Assembly: GCA_902614055.1 (NCBI GenBank)
Contig: CACMJX010000001.1
Span: 315,189 to 379,188, forward strand
Origin: an uncultured Pelagibacteraceae bacterium
Lineage (GTDB): Bacteria > Pseudomonadota > Alphaproteobacteria > Pelagibacterales > Pelagibacteraceae
DNA length: 64,000 nucleotides
Direction: 5' to 3'
Position numbers and translations under genes: made by a program. Shown one piece after another: positions 29,718 through 39,171 of this stretch. Within the stretch, counting starts at the first letter, position 1. Every line of letters starts with the position of its first letter. The notes below the pieces were generated by a model. That model had not been told where the DNA came from. It searched no databases and saw nothing but the letters and a program-made list of their open reading frames with translations.

Positions 29718-30450
29718 AAACTTTAAAGAAATTGAGTTTGATGATCTATGGAACAAGGATGGAGTTTTTACAACAATGTGGATCTATAACAAGCCTCCTA
29801 AAATTCTTTTTTTTAACCCACACATTGAAAACTTAATAAAATCATTAAAGGCTTATAAAATCTATGATAAAACAATAAAAAGTAAAATACTAAAAGTAAT
29901 AAGTGAAAATATAGATAAAACCAAATCTTATAATCATTTACTCAGAGTTGCCTTAAATAAAAAAATTATTTCAATATCACTTAGAAACAGAGTGAAACCT
30001 AAGCGAAAATTTGGTATTAAATTAGTCCACTATAAAAGAGTGAAACCTGAATATAAAAATTTAAAATATAAAAAAATATTAGGTTACTTATCGAAAATGA
30101 ATACTTCAAAAGAAGATATTGCTTTATGCGTAAAAGATAAAATATTTGAGACTGGTACATCAAATTTACTATTTGTAAAAAAAAACAAAATTTATTCTCC
30201 AAAAAACAAATACTACAGAGGAACTAATATTAAATTTTATGAAAAAAAATTTAATATAATTAAAAAAGATATTTATCTGAAAGAATTAAATAATTTTGAT
30301 GAAATCTTGCTTGTTGGTTCTGGTAAAGGAGTGGTTTCTACAAGCTATATTTTAGATAGAAATTGGAGGAGAAAAAAAACAAAGGTATTTAATTCAATGT
30401 ACAAAACTTTTAAAAAAGAATTTAAAAAAGAAAAATATATTTTTAATTAA
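29680..30450 (+). CDS. pabC: Class IV aminotransferase, probable 4-amino-4-deoxychorismate lyase
   Basis: 'FETGTSNLLFVKKNKIYSP', 'FDEILLVGSGKGVVST'; downstream of and overlapping pabA. Confidence 0.75.
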   Translation: MVKYLLKKSYQRKNFKEIEFDDLWNKDGVFTTMWIYNKPPKILFFNPHIENLIKSLKAYKIYDKTIKSKILKVISENIDKTKSYNHLLRVALNKKIISISLRNRVKPKRKFGIKLVHYKRVKPEYKNLKYKKILGYLSKMNTSKEDIALCVKDKIFETGTSNLLFVKKNKIYSPKNKYYRGTNIKFYEKKFNIIKKDIYLKELNNFDEILLVGSGKGVVSTSYILDRNWRRKKTKVFNSMYKTFKKEFKKEKYIFN

Positions 30451-30453
30451 ATA

Positions 30454-30855
30454 ATGAGAGATCCAAATAAACCGTATTTATTTTATAAAATATCTAAAAA
30501 AGAATTTGAGTTAGAAAATGAATTAGTTTGCGCAAGTTATGATAGTTACCCAGTTTCCAAATATCATGCTTTAATAATCCCAAAAAGACATGTTGAAAAT
30601 TATTTTGAACTTCGTAATGAAGAAGTATTAGCATGTGACGCTCTATTAAAAGAACTAAAAAAGAAACTTGAGGATAAAGACAATACCATTGATGGTTTTA
30701 ATGTAGGATCAAATTCTGGCAAATCCGCAGGATAATAAATTAATCATTGCCACATCCATCTGATTCCAAGAAGATTAGGAGATGTTGATAACCCCCAAGA
30801 TGGTGTAAGAAGTGTAATAGCTTCTAAACAGCACTATGTAAGAAAAAACAAATAA
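30454..30855 (+). pseudogene. HIT-family protein interrupted by two tandem in-frame TAA codons
   Basis: ORF stops at 30733-30738 (TAA TAA), but the same frame continues INHCHIHLIPRRLGDVDNPQDGVRSVIASKQHYVRKNK to TAA 30853-30855, supplying the HxHxH motif. Confidence 0.85.
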
Positions 30856-30949
30856 TATTAAGTCATAAGTCCTGTTGAAATGTCATTATATCGCGGTTGA
30901 TCTCTATAAATAAGTATACTAAAAATCTTAGGCGGAAGGATAAATCACA

Positions 30950-31750
30950 ATGATTTCAACAAACCCATTTTTAATTTTAGCCGATAGTGTGCCACCAATA
31001 CTAATGCAATCTTTTGTAATTTTGATGGGTTTATTAATTTTAGTTGGAACTGTTATGGATATAATTCACAAAAAAAACGTAAAATATTTTTTTGAAAACG
31101 CAAAAAAAGCAAAATTGTCTGCTTCAAAAACTTTATCTACAGGAGAAAGAATTTCAGTAATATCTAAAACAATTGCAAGTGACATTGCAACTACATCAGA
31201 ACTAGGAGCTGGGAAAAGAAGGCTAGCACATGTGATGGGAATGTATGGAACTATACTTTTTTGGATAGGTTCAGTTGTTATGATATTTTTTTACACATCT
31301 CCTGGATCAGTAACACCATCTGTATGGCCAATCATTTGGCATTTAGGTGCAGCATTAACCGTTCTTGGTGGATCTTGGTTTTGGTTTTTTTTAAGAGTTG
31401 ATGTTTATTCTGAAGCACAACCTTGGTACAGAGTTATAAAAGCTGATTTATTTGTTTTAGCACTGATTGCTTCTTCCTTATTTGGACTAATCTGGTCTTT
31501 TCTACAATCATTAAATCTGCAAGGAAGATGGGACGATGTTGTATTCTTAGTTTTATTTATTGTTGCTAACTTAGTTTTATTTGGTGGTGTATATTGGTCA
31601 AAATTTGCACATATGTTTTATAAACCCGGTGCAGCTCTTCAAAAAAATTTAGCTGAGGCTGATGGCTCAAGAGACAATTTACCACCTGAGTCTGATGCAC
31701 CTGAACAATTTGGTCTTGGTATTAAAAGAGAGGAGCCAAAACATTATTAA
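30950..31750 (+). CDS. aprM: APS reductase membrane anchor AprM
   Basis: Polytopic protein directly upstream of aprBA; 'RRLAHVMGMYGTILFWIGSVVMIFFY'. Confidence 0.82.
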   Translation: MISTNPFLILADSVPPILMQSFVILMGLLILVGTVMDIIHKKNVKYFFENAKKAKLSASKTLSTGERISVISKTIASDIATTSELGAGKRRLAHVMGMYGTILFWIGSVVMIFFYTSPGSVTPSVWPIIWHLGAALTVLGGSWFWFFLRVDVYSEAQPWYRVIKADLFVLALIASSLFGLIWSFLQSLNLQGRWDDVVFLVLFIVANLVLFGGVYWSKFAHMFYKPGAALQKNLAEADGSRDNLPPESDAPEQFGLGIKREEPKHY

Positions 31751-31784
31751 TATGATAAAGAATATAAAGGAGAAAATATAAATT

Positions 31785-32255
31785 ATGTCAACTTTTGTAT
31801 ATATGACCAGATGTGATGGATGTGGTCACTGTGTAGATATTTGTCCGTCAGATATAATGCATATCGATGAAACAATAAGAAGAGCAAAAAATATTGAACC
31901 AAATTTTTGCTGGGAATGCTACTCATGTGTAAAAGCATGCCCTAATCATGCCATCGATGTAAGAGGTTACGCAGATTTTGCTCCAATGGGTCATAGCGTA
32001 AGAGTTAGAAGAGAAGAAGAGAAAGGAACTATTTCTTGGAGGATAAAATTTAGAAATGGAACTGAAAAGAATTTTGTATCACCTATAACGACAAAGCCTT
32101 GGGGTGAATATATTCCAAATTTAGCAGAAGGCGACAAACCAAATCAAGGAGAAATCAATTCTCAAATTCTCTATTCAGAACCAGAAGGACTTAATACAAA
32201 CCAAGAATTACCTAAAGTTGATAAGAGTGCCTTTAAAAAAGGGGTTTATTATTAA
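31785..32255 (+). CDS. aprB: Adenylylsulfate reductase beta subunit
   Basis: Two ferredoxin clusters 'CDGCGHCVDICPSDIMHID' and 'CWECYSCVKACPNHAIDVRGYADFAPMG'. Confidence 0.95.
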   Translation: MSTFVYMTRCDGCGHCVDICPSDIMHIDETIRRAKNIEPNFCWECYSCVKACPNHAIDVRGYADFAPMGHSVRVRREEEKGTISWRIKFRNGTEKNFVSPITTKPWGEYIPNLAEGDKPNQGEINSQILYSEPEGLNTNQELPKVDKSAFKKGVYY

Positions 32256-34111
32256 TGGCTAGAAAAACTATTGTAGAAAATTGTGATGTACTTGTAGTCG
32301 GTGGAGGTATGGCCGGTACCGGTGCAACATTTGAAGCTAGGCACTGGGGTAGAGATTTAAAGATAGTCTGTGTTGAAAAAGCTAACATAGATAGAAGTGG
32401 TGCAGTCGCGCAAGGACTTTATGCAATTAATTGTTACATGGGAATGCAGTGGGGTGAAAATCAACCCGAGGATCATGTAAGATATGCAAGAAATGATTTA
32501 ATGGGATTAGTAAGGGAAGATCTTGGATATGATATGGCTCGTCATGTAGACTCAACTGTACACATGTTTGATGAGTGGGGCCTGCCAATGATGAAAAATG
32601 AAAAAACTGGTCGTTATCAAAGAGAGGGTAAATGGCAAATAATGATACACGGCGAAAGCTATAAACCAATCGTAGCTGAGGCAGCAAAGAAATCAGCAGA
32701 TAAAATTTATAACCGAATTATGATTACTCATCTTTTAATGGATGAAAACAAAGAAAATAGAGTTGGGGGAGCTGTTGGATTTAATATGAGAACTGGTGAT
32801 TACCATGTCTTTAAAGCAAAGACAGTTATTGTAGCTGCTGGTGGAGCTTCACATATTTTTAAACCAAGAGCAGTTGGTGAAGGAATGGGTAGAACTTGGT
32901 ATGCCCCTTGGAGCAACGGGTCAGCATATGCATTACCTATTGCTGCTGGTGCAAAAATGACTCAAATGGAAAATCGAATTGTCCTTTGTAGATTTAAGGA
33001 TGGTTATGGTCCAGTTGGTGCATATTTCTTACATCTTAAAACATACACCCAAAACGCAAATGGTGAGAATTATGAGAAGAAATGGTATGAAAAAACCAAA
33101 GAATTAGTTGGAGAGTATATTGATCATCATCCAACTCCAACATGTTTACGTAATCACGCTTTCATTCAAGAAACTATGGCAGGTGGAGGACCTATTCATA
33201 TGGTTACCAAAGAAGCTTTCCAAGATCCACACTTAGAAACAGTGGGTTGGGAAAATTTCCTTGGAATGACTGTTGGACAGGCAGTAGTTTGGGCATCTCA
33301 AAATATTGACCCAAAGTATACTAATCCAGAATTAACAACGTCTGAGCCATACGTTATGGGCTCACACGCAACGTGTTCTGGTGCATGGGTTAGTGGACCA
33401 GAAGACTTATCACCGCCTGAATATTTCTGGGGTTATAACAGAATGACAACAATAGAAGGCTTATTTGGAGCTGGTGATACCGTAGGAGGAAGTGCTCACA
33501 AATTTTCATCTGGATCATTTACTGAAGGGAGACTTGCAGCAAAAGCAGCTGTTAAATACATAGAAGAACAAAAAGCAGCTGACATTAACGTTAGTGATAA
33601 GCAATGTGAGGATTTTAAAGAAGTGATTTATAAACCCCTTGAAAATTACACGGTTGGAAGAAACGAAATAACTGGAGGAACAGTGTCTCCAAGTTATATT
33701 TCTCCTATTCAAGGTTTACAGAGACTACAAAAAATTATGGACGAATATGTTGGTGGAATAAGTTATAATTATATGACTAACGAAAATACTCTTAAAAAAG
33801 GTCTTGAGTTGTTAGCATGGCTTGAAGAAGATTTAGAAAATGTAGGTGCTGAGGACTACCATCAACTTATGAGAGCTTGGGAGCTCAAACATAGAACATT
33901 AACCTCACAATGTGTAACTGAGCATACTTTATTTAGACAAGAAACACGTTGGCCTGGATACTATTACAGAGGTGATTATATGAAACTCGATGATGAAAAT
34001 TGGCATTGTTTAACGTTATCTAGAAGAGATCCAAAAACAGGCAAATTTACAATGGAAAAGGCTCCTGTTTATCATATCGTAGACGAAAAAGAGAAAAAAG
34101 AAGCTTCCTAA
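32255..34111 (+). CDS. aprA: Adenylylsulfate reductase alpha subunit
   Basis: FAD motif 'DVLVVGGGMAGTGATFEARHWG'; 'GAVAQGLYAINCYMGMQWGENQPEDHVRYARNDLMGLVREDLGYDMARHVDSTVHMFDEWGLPM' typical of AprA. Confidence 0.97.
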   Translation: MARKTIVENCDVLVVGGGMAGTGATFEARHWGRDLKIVCVEKANIDRSGAVAQGLYAINCYMGMQWGENQPEDHVRYARNDLMGLVREDLGYDMARHVDSTVHMFDEWGLPMMKNEKTGRYQREGKWQIMIHGESYKPIVAEAAKKSADKIYNRIMITHLLMDENKENRVGGAVGFNMRTGDYHVFKAKTVIVAAGGASHIFKPRAVGEGMGRTWYAPWSNGSAYALPIAAGAKMTQMENRIVLCRFKDGYGPVGAYFLHLKTYTQNANGENYEKKWYEKTKELVGEYIDHHPTPTCLRNHAFIQETMAGGGPIHMVTKEAFQDPHLETVGWENFLGMTVGQAVVWASQNIDPKYTNPELTTSEPYVMGSHATCSGAWVSGPEDLSPPEYFWGYNRMTTIEGLFGAGDTVGGSAHKFSSGSFTEGRLAAKAAVKYIEEQKAADINVSDKQCEDFKEVIYKPLENYTVGRNEITGGTVSPSYISPIQGLQRLQKIMDEYVGGISYNYMTNENTLKKGLELLAWLEEDLENVGAEDYHQLMRAWELKHRTLTSQCVTEHTLFRQETRWPGYYYRGDYMKLDDENWHCLTLSRRDPKTGKFTMEKAPVYHIVDEKEKKEAS

Positions 34112-34127
34112 TTTTTAAGATAGGTAA

Positions 34128-34478
34128 ATGAGTCTTTTAGAAAAATCCGACGAGGAGATAATTAAAATTGCAGATCCTATTTGGGCAAACTTAGTTAAAT
34201 CTTCAAATATCAAGGATTATGGTGGATTTACACGGGATCTTTCATCTCAAATGATGTATGGAGCTAATGAAGTTGAACTTGGAAAGCAATGGGCAAGTAA
34301 TAAATTAATTTCAAGTTTAGCAGAGGGATGTAAAGCTATTGGGTGCTTAAGACGAGGACTTTATATAACTGTGTTGTATAGACAGACAAGCACTGAGATA
34401 CCAGGAGACTTTTTGGGAAGGTTAGTTCTTGGAGAAGAAGGTGACGAAGTAAAAGTTTTTGGAGCAACTATTTTTTAA
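34128..34478 (+). CDS. Uncharacterised 116-aa protein in the apr cluster
   Basis: Complete ORF 17 bp after aprA, same strand; contains 'EGCKAIGCLRRGLYITVLYRQTSTEIPGDFLGRLVLGEEG'. Confidence 0.7.
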   Translation: MSLLEKSDEEIIKIADPIWANLVKSSNIKDYGGFTRDLSSQMMYGANEVELGKQWASNKLISSLAEGCKAIGCLRRGLYITVLYRQTSTEIPGDFLGRLVLGEEGDEVKVFGATIF

Positions 34479-34504
34479 AAAATTATTTGCATTTTATATA
34501 ACTT

Positions 34505-34666
34505 ATGGTTATTTGGAGTATGCAGGTTAATTTTAAAGAAAATTTCAAAAATATTCCCTCATTCTTCCAAAATCAAATAAGTAAAATAATTAAATCATTT
34601 TTATATCTATTTATCTTTTTTGCGTGGGGTATAATACTCCTTAGCACTGCGCAAAATTTTATCTAA
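34505..34666 (+). CDS. Possible small single-TM protein (53 aa), not in ORF track
   Basis: MVIWSMQVNFKENFKNIPSFFQNQISKIIKSFLYLFIFFAWGIILLSTAQNFI; one hydrophobic helix. Confidence 0.35.
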   Translation: MVIWSMQVNFKENFKNIPSFFQNQISKIIKSFLYLFIFFAWGIILLSTAQNFI

Positions 34667-34716
34667 AACTACTCATATTTATTGACTTTGTATTCCTAGA
34701 GGAATAATTACTTTAA

Positions 34717-35802
34717 ATGGAATATTTTCTTCCAATTGCTCAGGTCGAAATTAATTTACTATTTATATTTGGTCTAAGTTTAGTGGTGGGAATTTTATCT
34801 GGTTTGTTTGGAGTAGGTGGTGGATTTTTGATGACACCTTTTTTGATTTTTTTAGGTGTACCACCTATTTATGCAGTTCCAAATGAAGCTAGTAATATTT
34901 TAGGAACCTCAGTATCTGGATCTACAACTCATTATCTTAAAGGCACGCTAGATTACAAGATGGGATTTATGATTGTTATCGGGGGTGCTGTAGGTACGAT
35001 TTTAGGAATTATAACTTTTTCATATTTCAAAGATATTGGAAAAATAAACATAGTCATTTCTCTAGCTTATATGTACATCCTTGCAATTTTAGGAACCTTT
35101 ATGCTTATACAAGGTGTATCAGAAATTGATAAAGCAAGAAAAAAAATAACTGAAAGAAAAAAACTACATAAACATTATTGGATACATGGTCTACCTTTAA
35201 GAATGCGTTTTAAAAAGTCACAGCTTTATGAAAGCGCGTTTACACCAATTATAATAGGTTTGATAGTTGGTTTCATTGCAGCAATTATGGGAATAGGTGG
35301 AGCTTTTATTTTAGTTCCAGCGATGATTTATATTATAGGTATGCCAACAAAATTAATTCCAGGGACTTCCCTTTTTGTAACTATATTTATCAGTGCGATA
35401 GTTACAATTTTACATGCTTTAAACTATGGAACTATAGATTTAATTCTAGTTACAGTATTAATCTTAGGTTCAATAATCGGTGTTCAATTTGGTCAAAAAA
35501 TTGGAGAAAAAATTGATAGCTCAGAATTTAAAACTATTTTAGCAATATTATTATTATTAGTTGGTATAGCAATTGCTTATGATACTTTTATTAAAGATGA
35601 AAAAACAACAAGTGTCATTGTCAATGCTAAAGTTAATTTAGGACCACTTAGTGAATTTATATTAAACTTTTCGAGAGATTTGCCAGTATTTTATGGGTTG
35701 ACATCTGTACTTCTTGCTGTTGTTCTGGGTGTTGGAGCTGCAATGATTAGAAGAATTTATTCTAATTGGGATGATAAAAGACTTGCAAAATTAAAAAAAT
35801 AA
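34717..35802 (+). CDS. tauE: TauE/SafE (TSUP) family probable sulfite/sulfonate exporter
   Basis: 'GILSGLFGVGGGFLMTPFLIFLGVPP', 'GFIAAIMGIGGAFILVPAMIYI'; within sulfonate locus. Confidence 0.87.
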   Translation: MEYFLPIAQVEINLLFIFGLSLVVGILSGLFGVGGGFLMTPFLIFLGVPPIYAVPNEASNILGTSVSGSTTHYLKGTLDYKMGFMIVIGGAVGTILGIITFSYFKDIGKINIVISLAYMYILAILGTFMLIQGVSEIDKARKKITERKKLHKHYWIHGLPLRMRFKKSQLYESAFTPIIIGLIVGFIAAIMGIGGAFILVPAMIYIIGMPTKLIPGTSLFVTIFISAIVTILHALNYGTIDLILVTVLILGSIIGVQFGQKIGEKIDSSEFKTILAILLLLVGIAIAYDTFIKDEKTTSVIVNAKVNLGPLSEFILNFSRDLPVFYGLTSVLLAVVLGVGAAMIRRIYSNWDDKRLAKLKK

Positions 35803-36969
35803 TTAAGCGCTTCTATATAATTTAGTCATAACAAACTCCTTATGACCTAGAGCTTCAGCACAAGTTAATCGTCCATTTGCAACTCTTAAAGTTGATTTGA
35901 TTAACTCATCTCCAGCTTGACTTAAATTCATTTCTCTAGATAAAATCTTTGAAACATCAACATCTATATGTTCACTCATAGTTTTCGCCGTGAGAGGATT
36001 TGCTGTCAATTTAATCACAGGCTCTATAGGATTTCCTATAATATTACCCTGTCCAGTTGGGAATAGGTGAATATTAAAACCACCTGCAGCTTGTAAAGTA
36101 ACACATTCTGCAGCAGCTGAAGAAGTATCCATGAAGTACAACCCCGCACCTTTTGTTGGTTCCTCGGCTGGCTCCAAAACATCAATAAATTGACATCCTC
36201 CAATTTTTTGAAAATTACCAAATGCTTTTTCTTCAATAGTAGTCAATCCACCTGCAATATTTCCTGCAGTTGGTTGACTTTCTGACAAATCATCTGTTGC
36301 TTCTTTAAGAATAAAATTATTGTAATCGTTCCATGTTTTTTTAAACTTTGCTTGAGCCTCTGGTGTTTTGCCTCTTTTTTCACAGACCGTTTCAGCTCCT
36401 GTAAGCTCAGAAGTTTCGCCAAAACATAAATGTACACCAAGAGGTTCCAATTTATCCATTAGATTTCCAACTGTTGGATTTGATGCTAATCCTGATGTTG
36501 TATCAGACTCACCACATTTTACGGAAATCCATAAATCACTCATTGGACATTCTTCTCTTTGTTTTTCTGATGCCCACATGGAAAACTCTTGTGCTTTTTT
36601 TGAAACTTTAGCTATAGTATCTATATCTCCAACGCCCTCTATACTAAATCCTTCAACTGGTTTGCCTGTTGTTGTAATTGCATCAACAATTCTTTTTGTC
36701 CATTTAGGTTCAATACCTACAACTATAACAGCTGCAACATTAGGATTTTTTCCTGTACCAATCATTGTTCTAAAATGAAGTTCTAAATCTGCACCAAACT
36801 GCAGTCGCCCATAAGAGTGAGGTAGAGCTATTGTGCCTTTAATGTTATTTGCTACTGCTTCTGCACATGCATTTGAAATATCGTCTACAGGAAGAATAAT
36901 AACGTGATTACGTGTTCCAGCACGACCATTTTCTCTTTTATATCCTAAAAAACTTTTTGGAATTTCCAT
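35803..36969 (-). CDS. suyB: (2R)-sulfolactate sulfo-lyase beta subunit (UxaA C-terminal family)
   Basis: '[26 protein letters not shown]', '[19 protein letters not shown]', '[31 protein letters not shown]'; paired with SuyA and next to xsc. Confidence 0.82.
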   Translation of the reverse strand: MEIPKSFLGYKRENGRAGTRNHVIILPVDDISNACAEAVANNIKGTIALPHSYGRLQFGADLELHFRTMIGTGKNPNVAAVIVVGIEPKWTKRIVDAITTTGKPVEGFSIEGVGDIDTIAKVSKKAQEFSMWASEKQREECPMSDLWISVKCGESDTTSGLASNPTVGNLMDKLEPLGVHLCFGETSELTGAETVCEKRGKTPEAQAKFKKTWNDYNNFILKEATDDLSESQPTAGNIAGGLTTIEEKAFGNFQKIGGCQFIDVLEPAEEPTKGAGLYFMDTSSAAAECVTLQAAGGFNIHLFPTGQGNIIGNPIEPVIKLTANPLTAKTMSEHIDVDVSKILSREMNLSQAGDELIKSTLRVANGRLTCAEALGHKEFVMTKLYRSA

Positions 36970-36972
36970 TTA

Positions 36973-37260
36973 TTACCACTTTTTTGTTTTTACGTTATGA
37001 ACGTGTACATGTTCACCTTTTTTGATATTTTTAACTACTTTCCCGATATCATGTCCATATTTCAAAATAGTGTCACCTTCATTTAGATCTGCCATTGCAA
37101 TCTTATGACCCAATGGTATTTCGTCTTTTGATTGTATTGAAACAGACTTATCGTTTTCCATTATCCAACAATTACAATTTTGTTCTGGGGTTATTTTTTC
37201 TATAACAACTACGCCAACGTTGTCTTTTTCATCATGTATTATTATATCAGTATTAGACAT
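36973..37260 (-). CDS. suyA: (2R)-sulfolactate sulfo-lyase alpha subunit (SAF domain)
   Basis: 95 aa SAF-like 'IPLGHKIAMADLNEGDTILKYGHDIGKVVKNIKKGEHVHVHNVKTKKW'. Confidence 0.82.
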   Translation of the reverse strand: MSNTDIIIHDEKDNVGVVVIEKITPEQNCNCWIMENDKSVSIQSKDEIPLGHKIAMADLNEGDTILKYGHDIGKVVKNIKKGEHVHVHNVKTKKW

Positions 37261-37349
37261 TGTGACGATTTCTTTATTTGAAATTCGCTAAATCTTATAT
37301 ATTAATCGAGCACTTTGACAATTAAAAAAAGAATTAGAAAGGCTGAACT

Positions 37350-39134
37350 ATGACTAAAATGACAACTGAAGAAGCATTTATAAAAGTTCTTCAAATGCAT
37401 GGAATTGAACACTCGTTTGGAATAATAGGATCAGCTTTTATGGCAATATCTGATTTGTTTCCTAAGGCAGGAATTACTTTTTGGGATGTTGCTCATGAGA
37501 CTAATGGTGGTTTAATCGCAGACGGATACACAAGAGCAACAGGAAAAATGTCAATGGTTATTGCTCAAAATGGGCCAGGAATAACTGGATTAGTTACACC
37601 AATTAAAACAGCTTACTGGAACCATACACCTTTATTATTAGTTACTCCTCAAGCAGCAAATAAAACTATGGGTCAAGGTGGTTTTCAAGAAGTAGAACAG
37701 ATGAATTTATTTAAAGATATGGTTTGCTATCAAGAAGAGGTGAGAGATCCTTCAAGAATGGCAGAGGTATTAAATAGAGTAATTGAAAAAGCATTTAGAG
37801 GATCAGCACCAGCCCAAATAAATGTCCCAAGAGATTATTGGACTCAGGTAATTGATATTGAATTACCACCAATTGTAAGATTTGAAAGACAAGGCGGAGG
37901 AAAAGAAGCAATTGAAAAAGCAGCAAAACTTTTATCTGATGCAAAATTTCCAGTCATATTGTCTGGAGCGGGTGTAGTAATTGGTAATGCAATTGAAGAA
38001 TGTAAAAAGTTAGCTGAGAAGTTAGATGCTCCTGTATGCAATGGATATCAACATAATGATAGTTTTCCAGGAAGTCATCCCTTAGCAGTCGGACCATTAG
38101 GATATAATGGATCTAAAGCTGGAATGGAATTAATTTCAAAAGCAGATGTAGTTTTGGCATTAGGAACAAGATTGAATCCATTTTCAACTTTACCAGGATA
38201 TGGAATTGATTATTGGCCAAAAGATGCAACTATAATTCAAGTCGACATGAATCCAGATAGAATTGGACTCACAAAAAAAGTAACAGTTGGTATCTGTGGT
38301 GATGCTAAAATGGTTTCTCAACAGATTTTAGAAAAACTCTCACCAACAGCTGGAGATATTGGCAGAGATGAGAGAAAAAACTTAATTCATCAAACAAAAT
38401 CTGCATGGTTACAAACTCTTACCAGTTTAGACCATGAGGATGATGATCCAGGAACAGTTTGGAATAAAGAGGCTAGAGAAAGAGACTCAGATAGAATGTC
38501 TCCAAGACAAGCTTGGAGAGCAATTCAAGCTGGTATGCCTGAAGATGTAATTATATCTAGTGATATTGGCAATAATTGCGCAATAGGTAATGCATACCCA
38601 ACTTTTGAAAAGCCAAGAAAATATTTAGCACCAGGTTTATTTGGTCCATGTGGTTATGGTTTTCCATCAATACTTGGAGCAAAAATAGGATGTCCAGATA
38701 CACCTGTAATTGGTTTTGCAGGCGACGGCGCATTTGGAATAAGTATGAACGAGATGAGTTCTTGTGCAAGAGAGGAATGGCCAGCAATAACTATGGTTAT
38801 ATTTAGAAACTATCAATGGGGAGCAGAGAAGAGAAATTCAATTCTATGGTTTGATGATAATTTTATTGGTACAGAACTAGATCCAGAATTAAGTTATGCA
38901 AAGGTTGCTAATGCATGTGGTTTAAAAGGAGTTGCAGTTAAAACTATGGAACAAACAACTGCAGCAATTAAGCAATCATGCGAAGATCAAAAAAAAGGAA
39001 TTACAACATTTATAGAGGTAATCTTGAACCAAGAATTAGGTGAACCATTTAGAAGAGATGCTATGAAGAAACCAGTAGAAGTAGCAGGAATTGAAAAAAG
39101 TGATATGAAACCTCAAAAATCATTGGTAGGTTAA
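37350..39134 (+). CDS. xsc: Sulfoacetaldehyde acetyltransferase (ThDP enzyme)
   Basis: N-term 'MTTEEAFIKVLQMHGIEHSFGIIGSAFMAISDLFPKAGITFWDVAHETNGG' highly Xsc-like; ThDP motif 'GFAGDGAFGISMNE...'. Confidence 0.93.
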   Translation: MTKMTTEEAFIKVLQMHGIEHSFGIIGSAFMAISDLFPKAGITFWDVAHETNGGLIADGYTRATGKMSMVIAQNGPGITGLVTPIKTAYWNHTPLLLVTPQAANKTMGQGGFQEVEQMNLFKDMVCYQEEVRDPSRMAEVLNRVIEKAFRGSAPAQINVPRDYWTQVIDIELPPIVRFERQGGGKEAIEKAAKLLSDAKFPVILSGAGVVIGNAIEECKKLAEKLDAPVCNGYQHNDSFPGSHPLAVGPLGYNGSKAGMELISKADVVLALGTRLNPFSTLPGYGIDYWPKDATIIQVDMNPDRIGLTKKVTVGICGDAKMVSQQILEKLSPTAGDIGRDERKNLIHQTKSAWLQTLTSLDHEDDDPGTVWNKEARERDSDRMSPRQAWRAIQAGMPEDVIISSDIGNNCAIGNAYPTFEKPRKYLAPGLFGPCGYGFPSILGAKIGCPDTPVIGFAGDGAFGISMNEMSSCAREEWPAITMVIFRNYQWGAEKRNSILWFDDNFIGTELDPELSYAKVANACGLKGVAVKTMEQTTAAIKQSCEDQKKGITTFIEVILNQELGEPFRRDAMKKPVEVAGIEKSDMKPQKSLVG

Positions 39135-39171
39135 ATAAATATATGTATGATGTTTAATCATACTATAATTT

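Noticed and set aside
30950-34111. Dissimilatory sulfate reduction
   Set aside because: AprBA alone with AprM, and no dsrAB, qmo or sat in the window, fits sulfite oxidation/detoxification better.
39145-39163. GTATGAT-gttta-ATCATAC hairpin as an xsc terminator
   Set aside because: Only 7 AT-rich base pairs and no clear T-run; too weak in this base composition.
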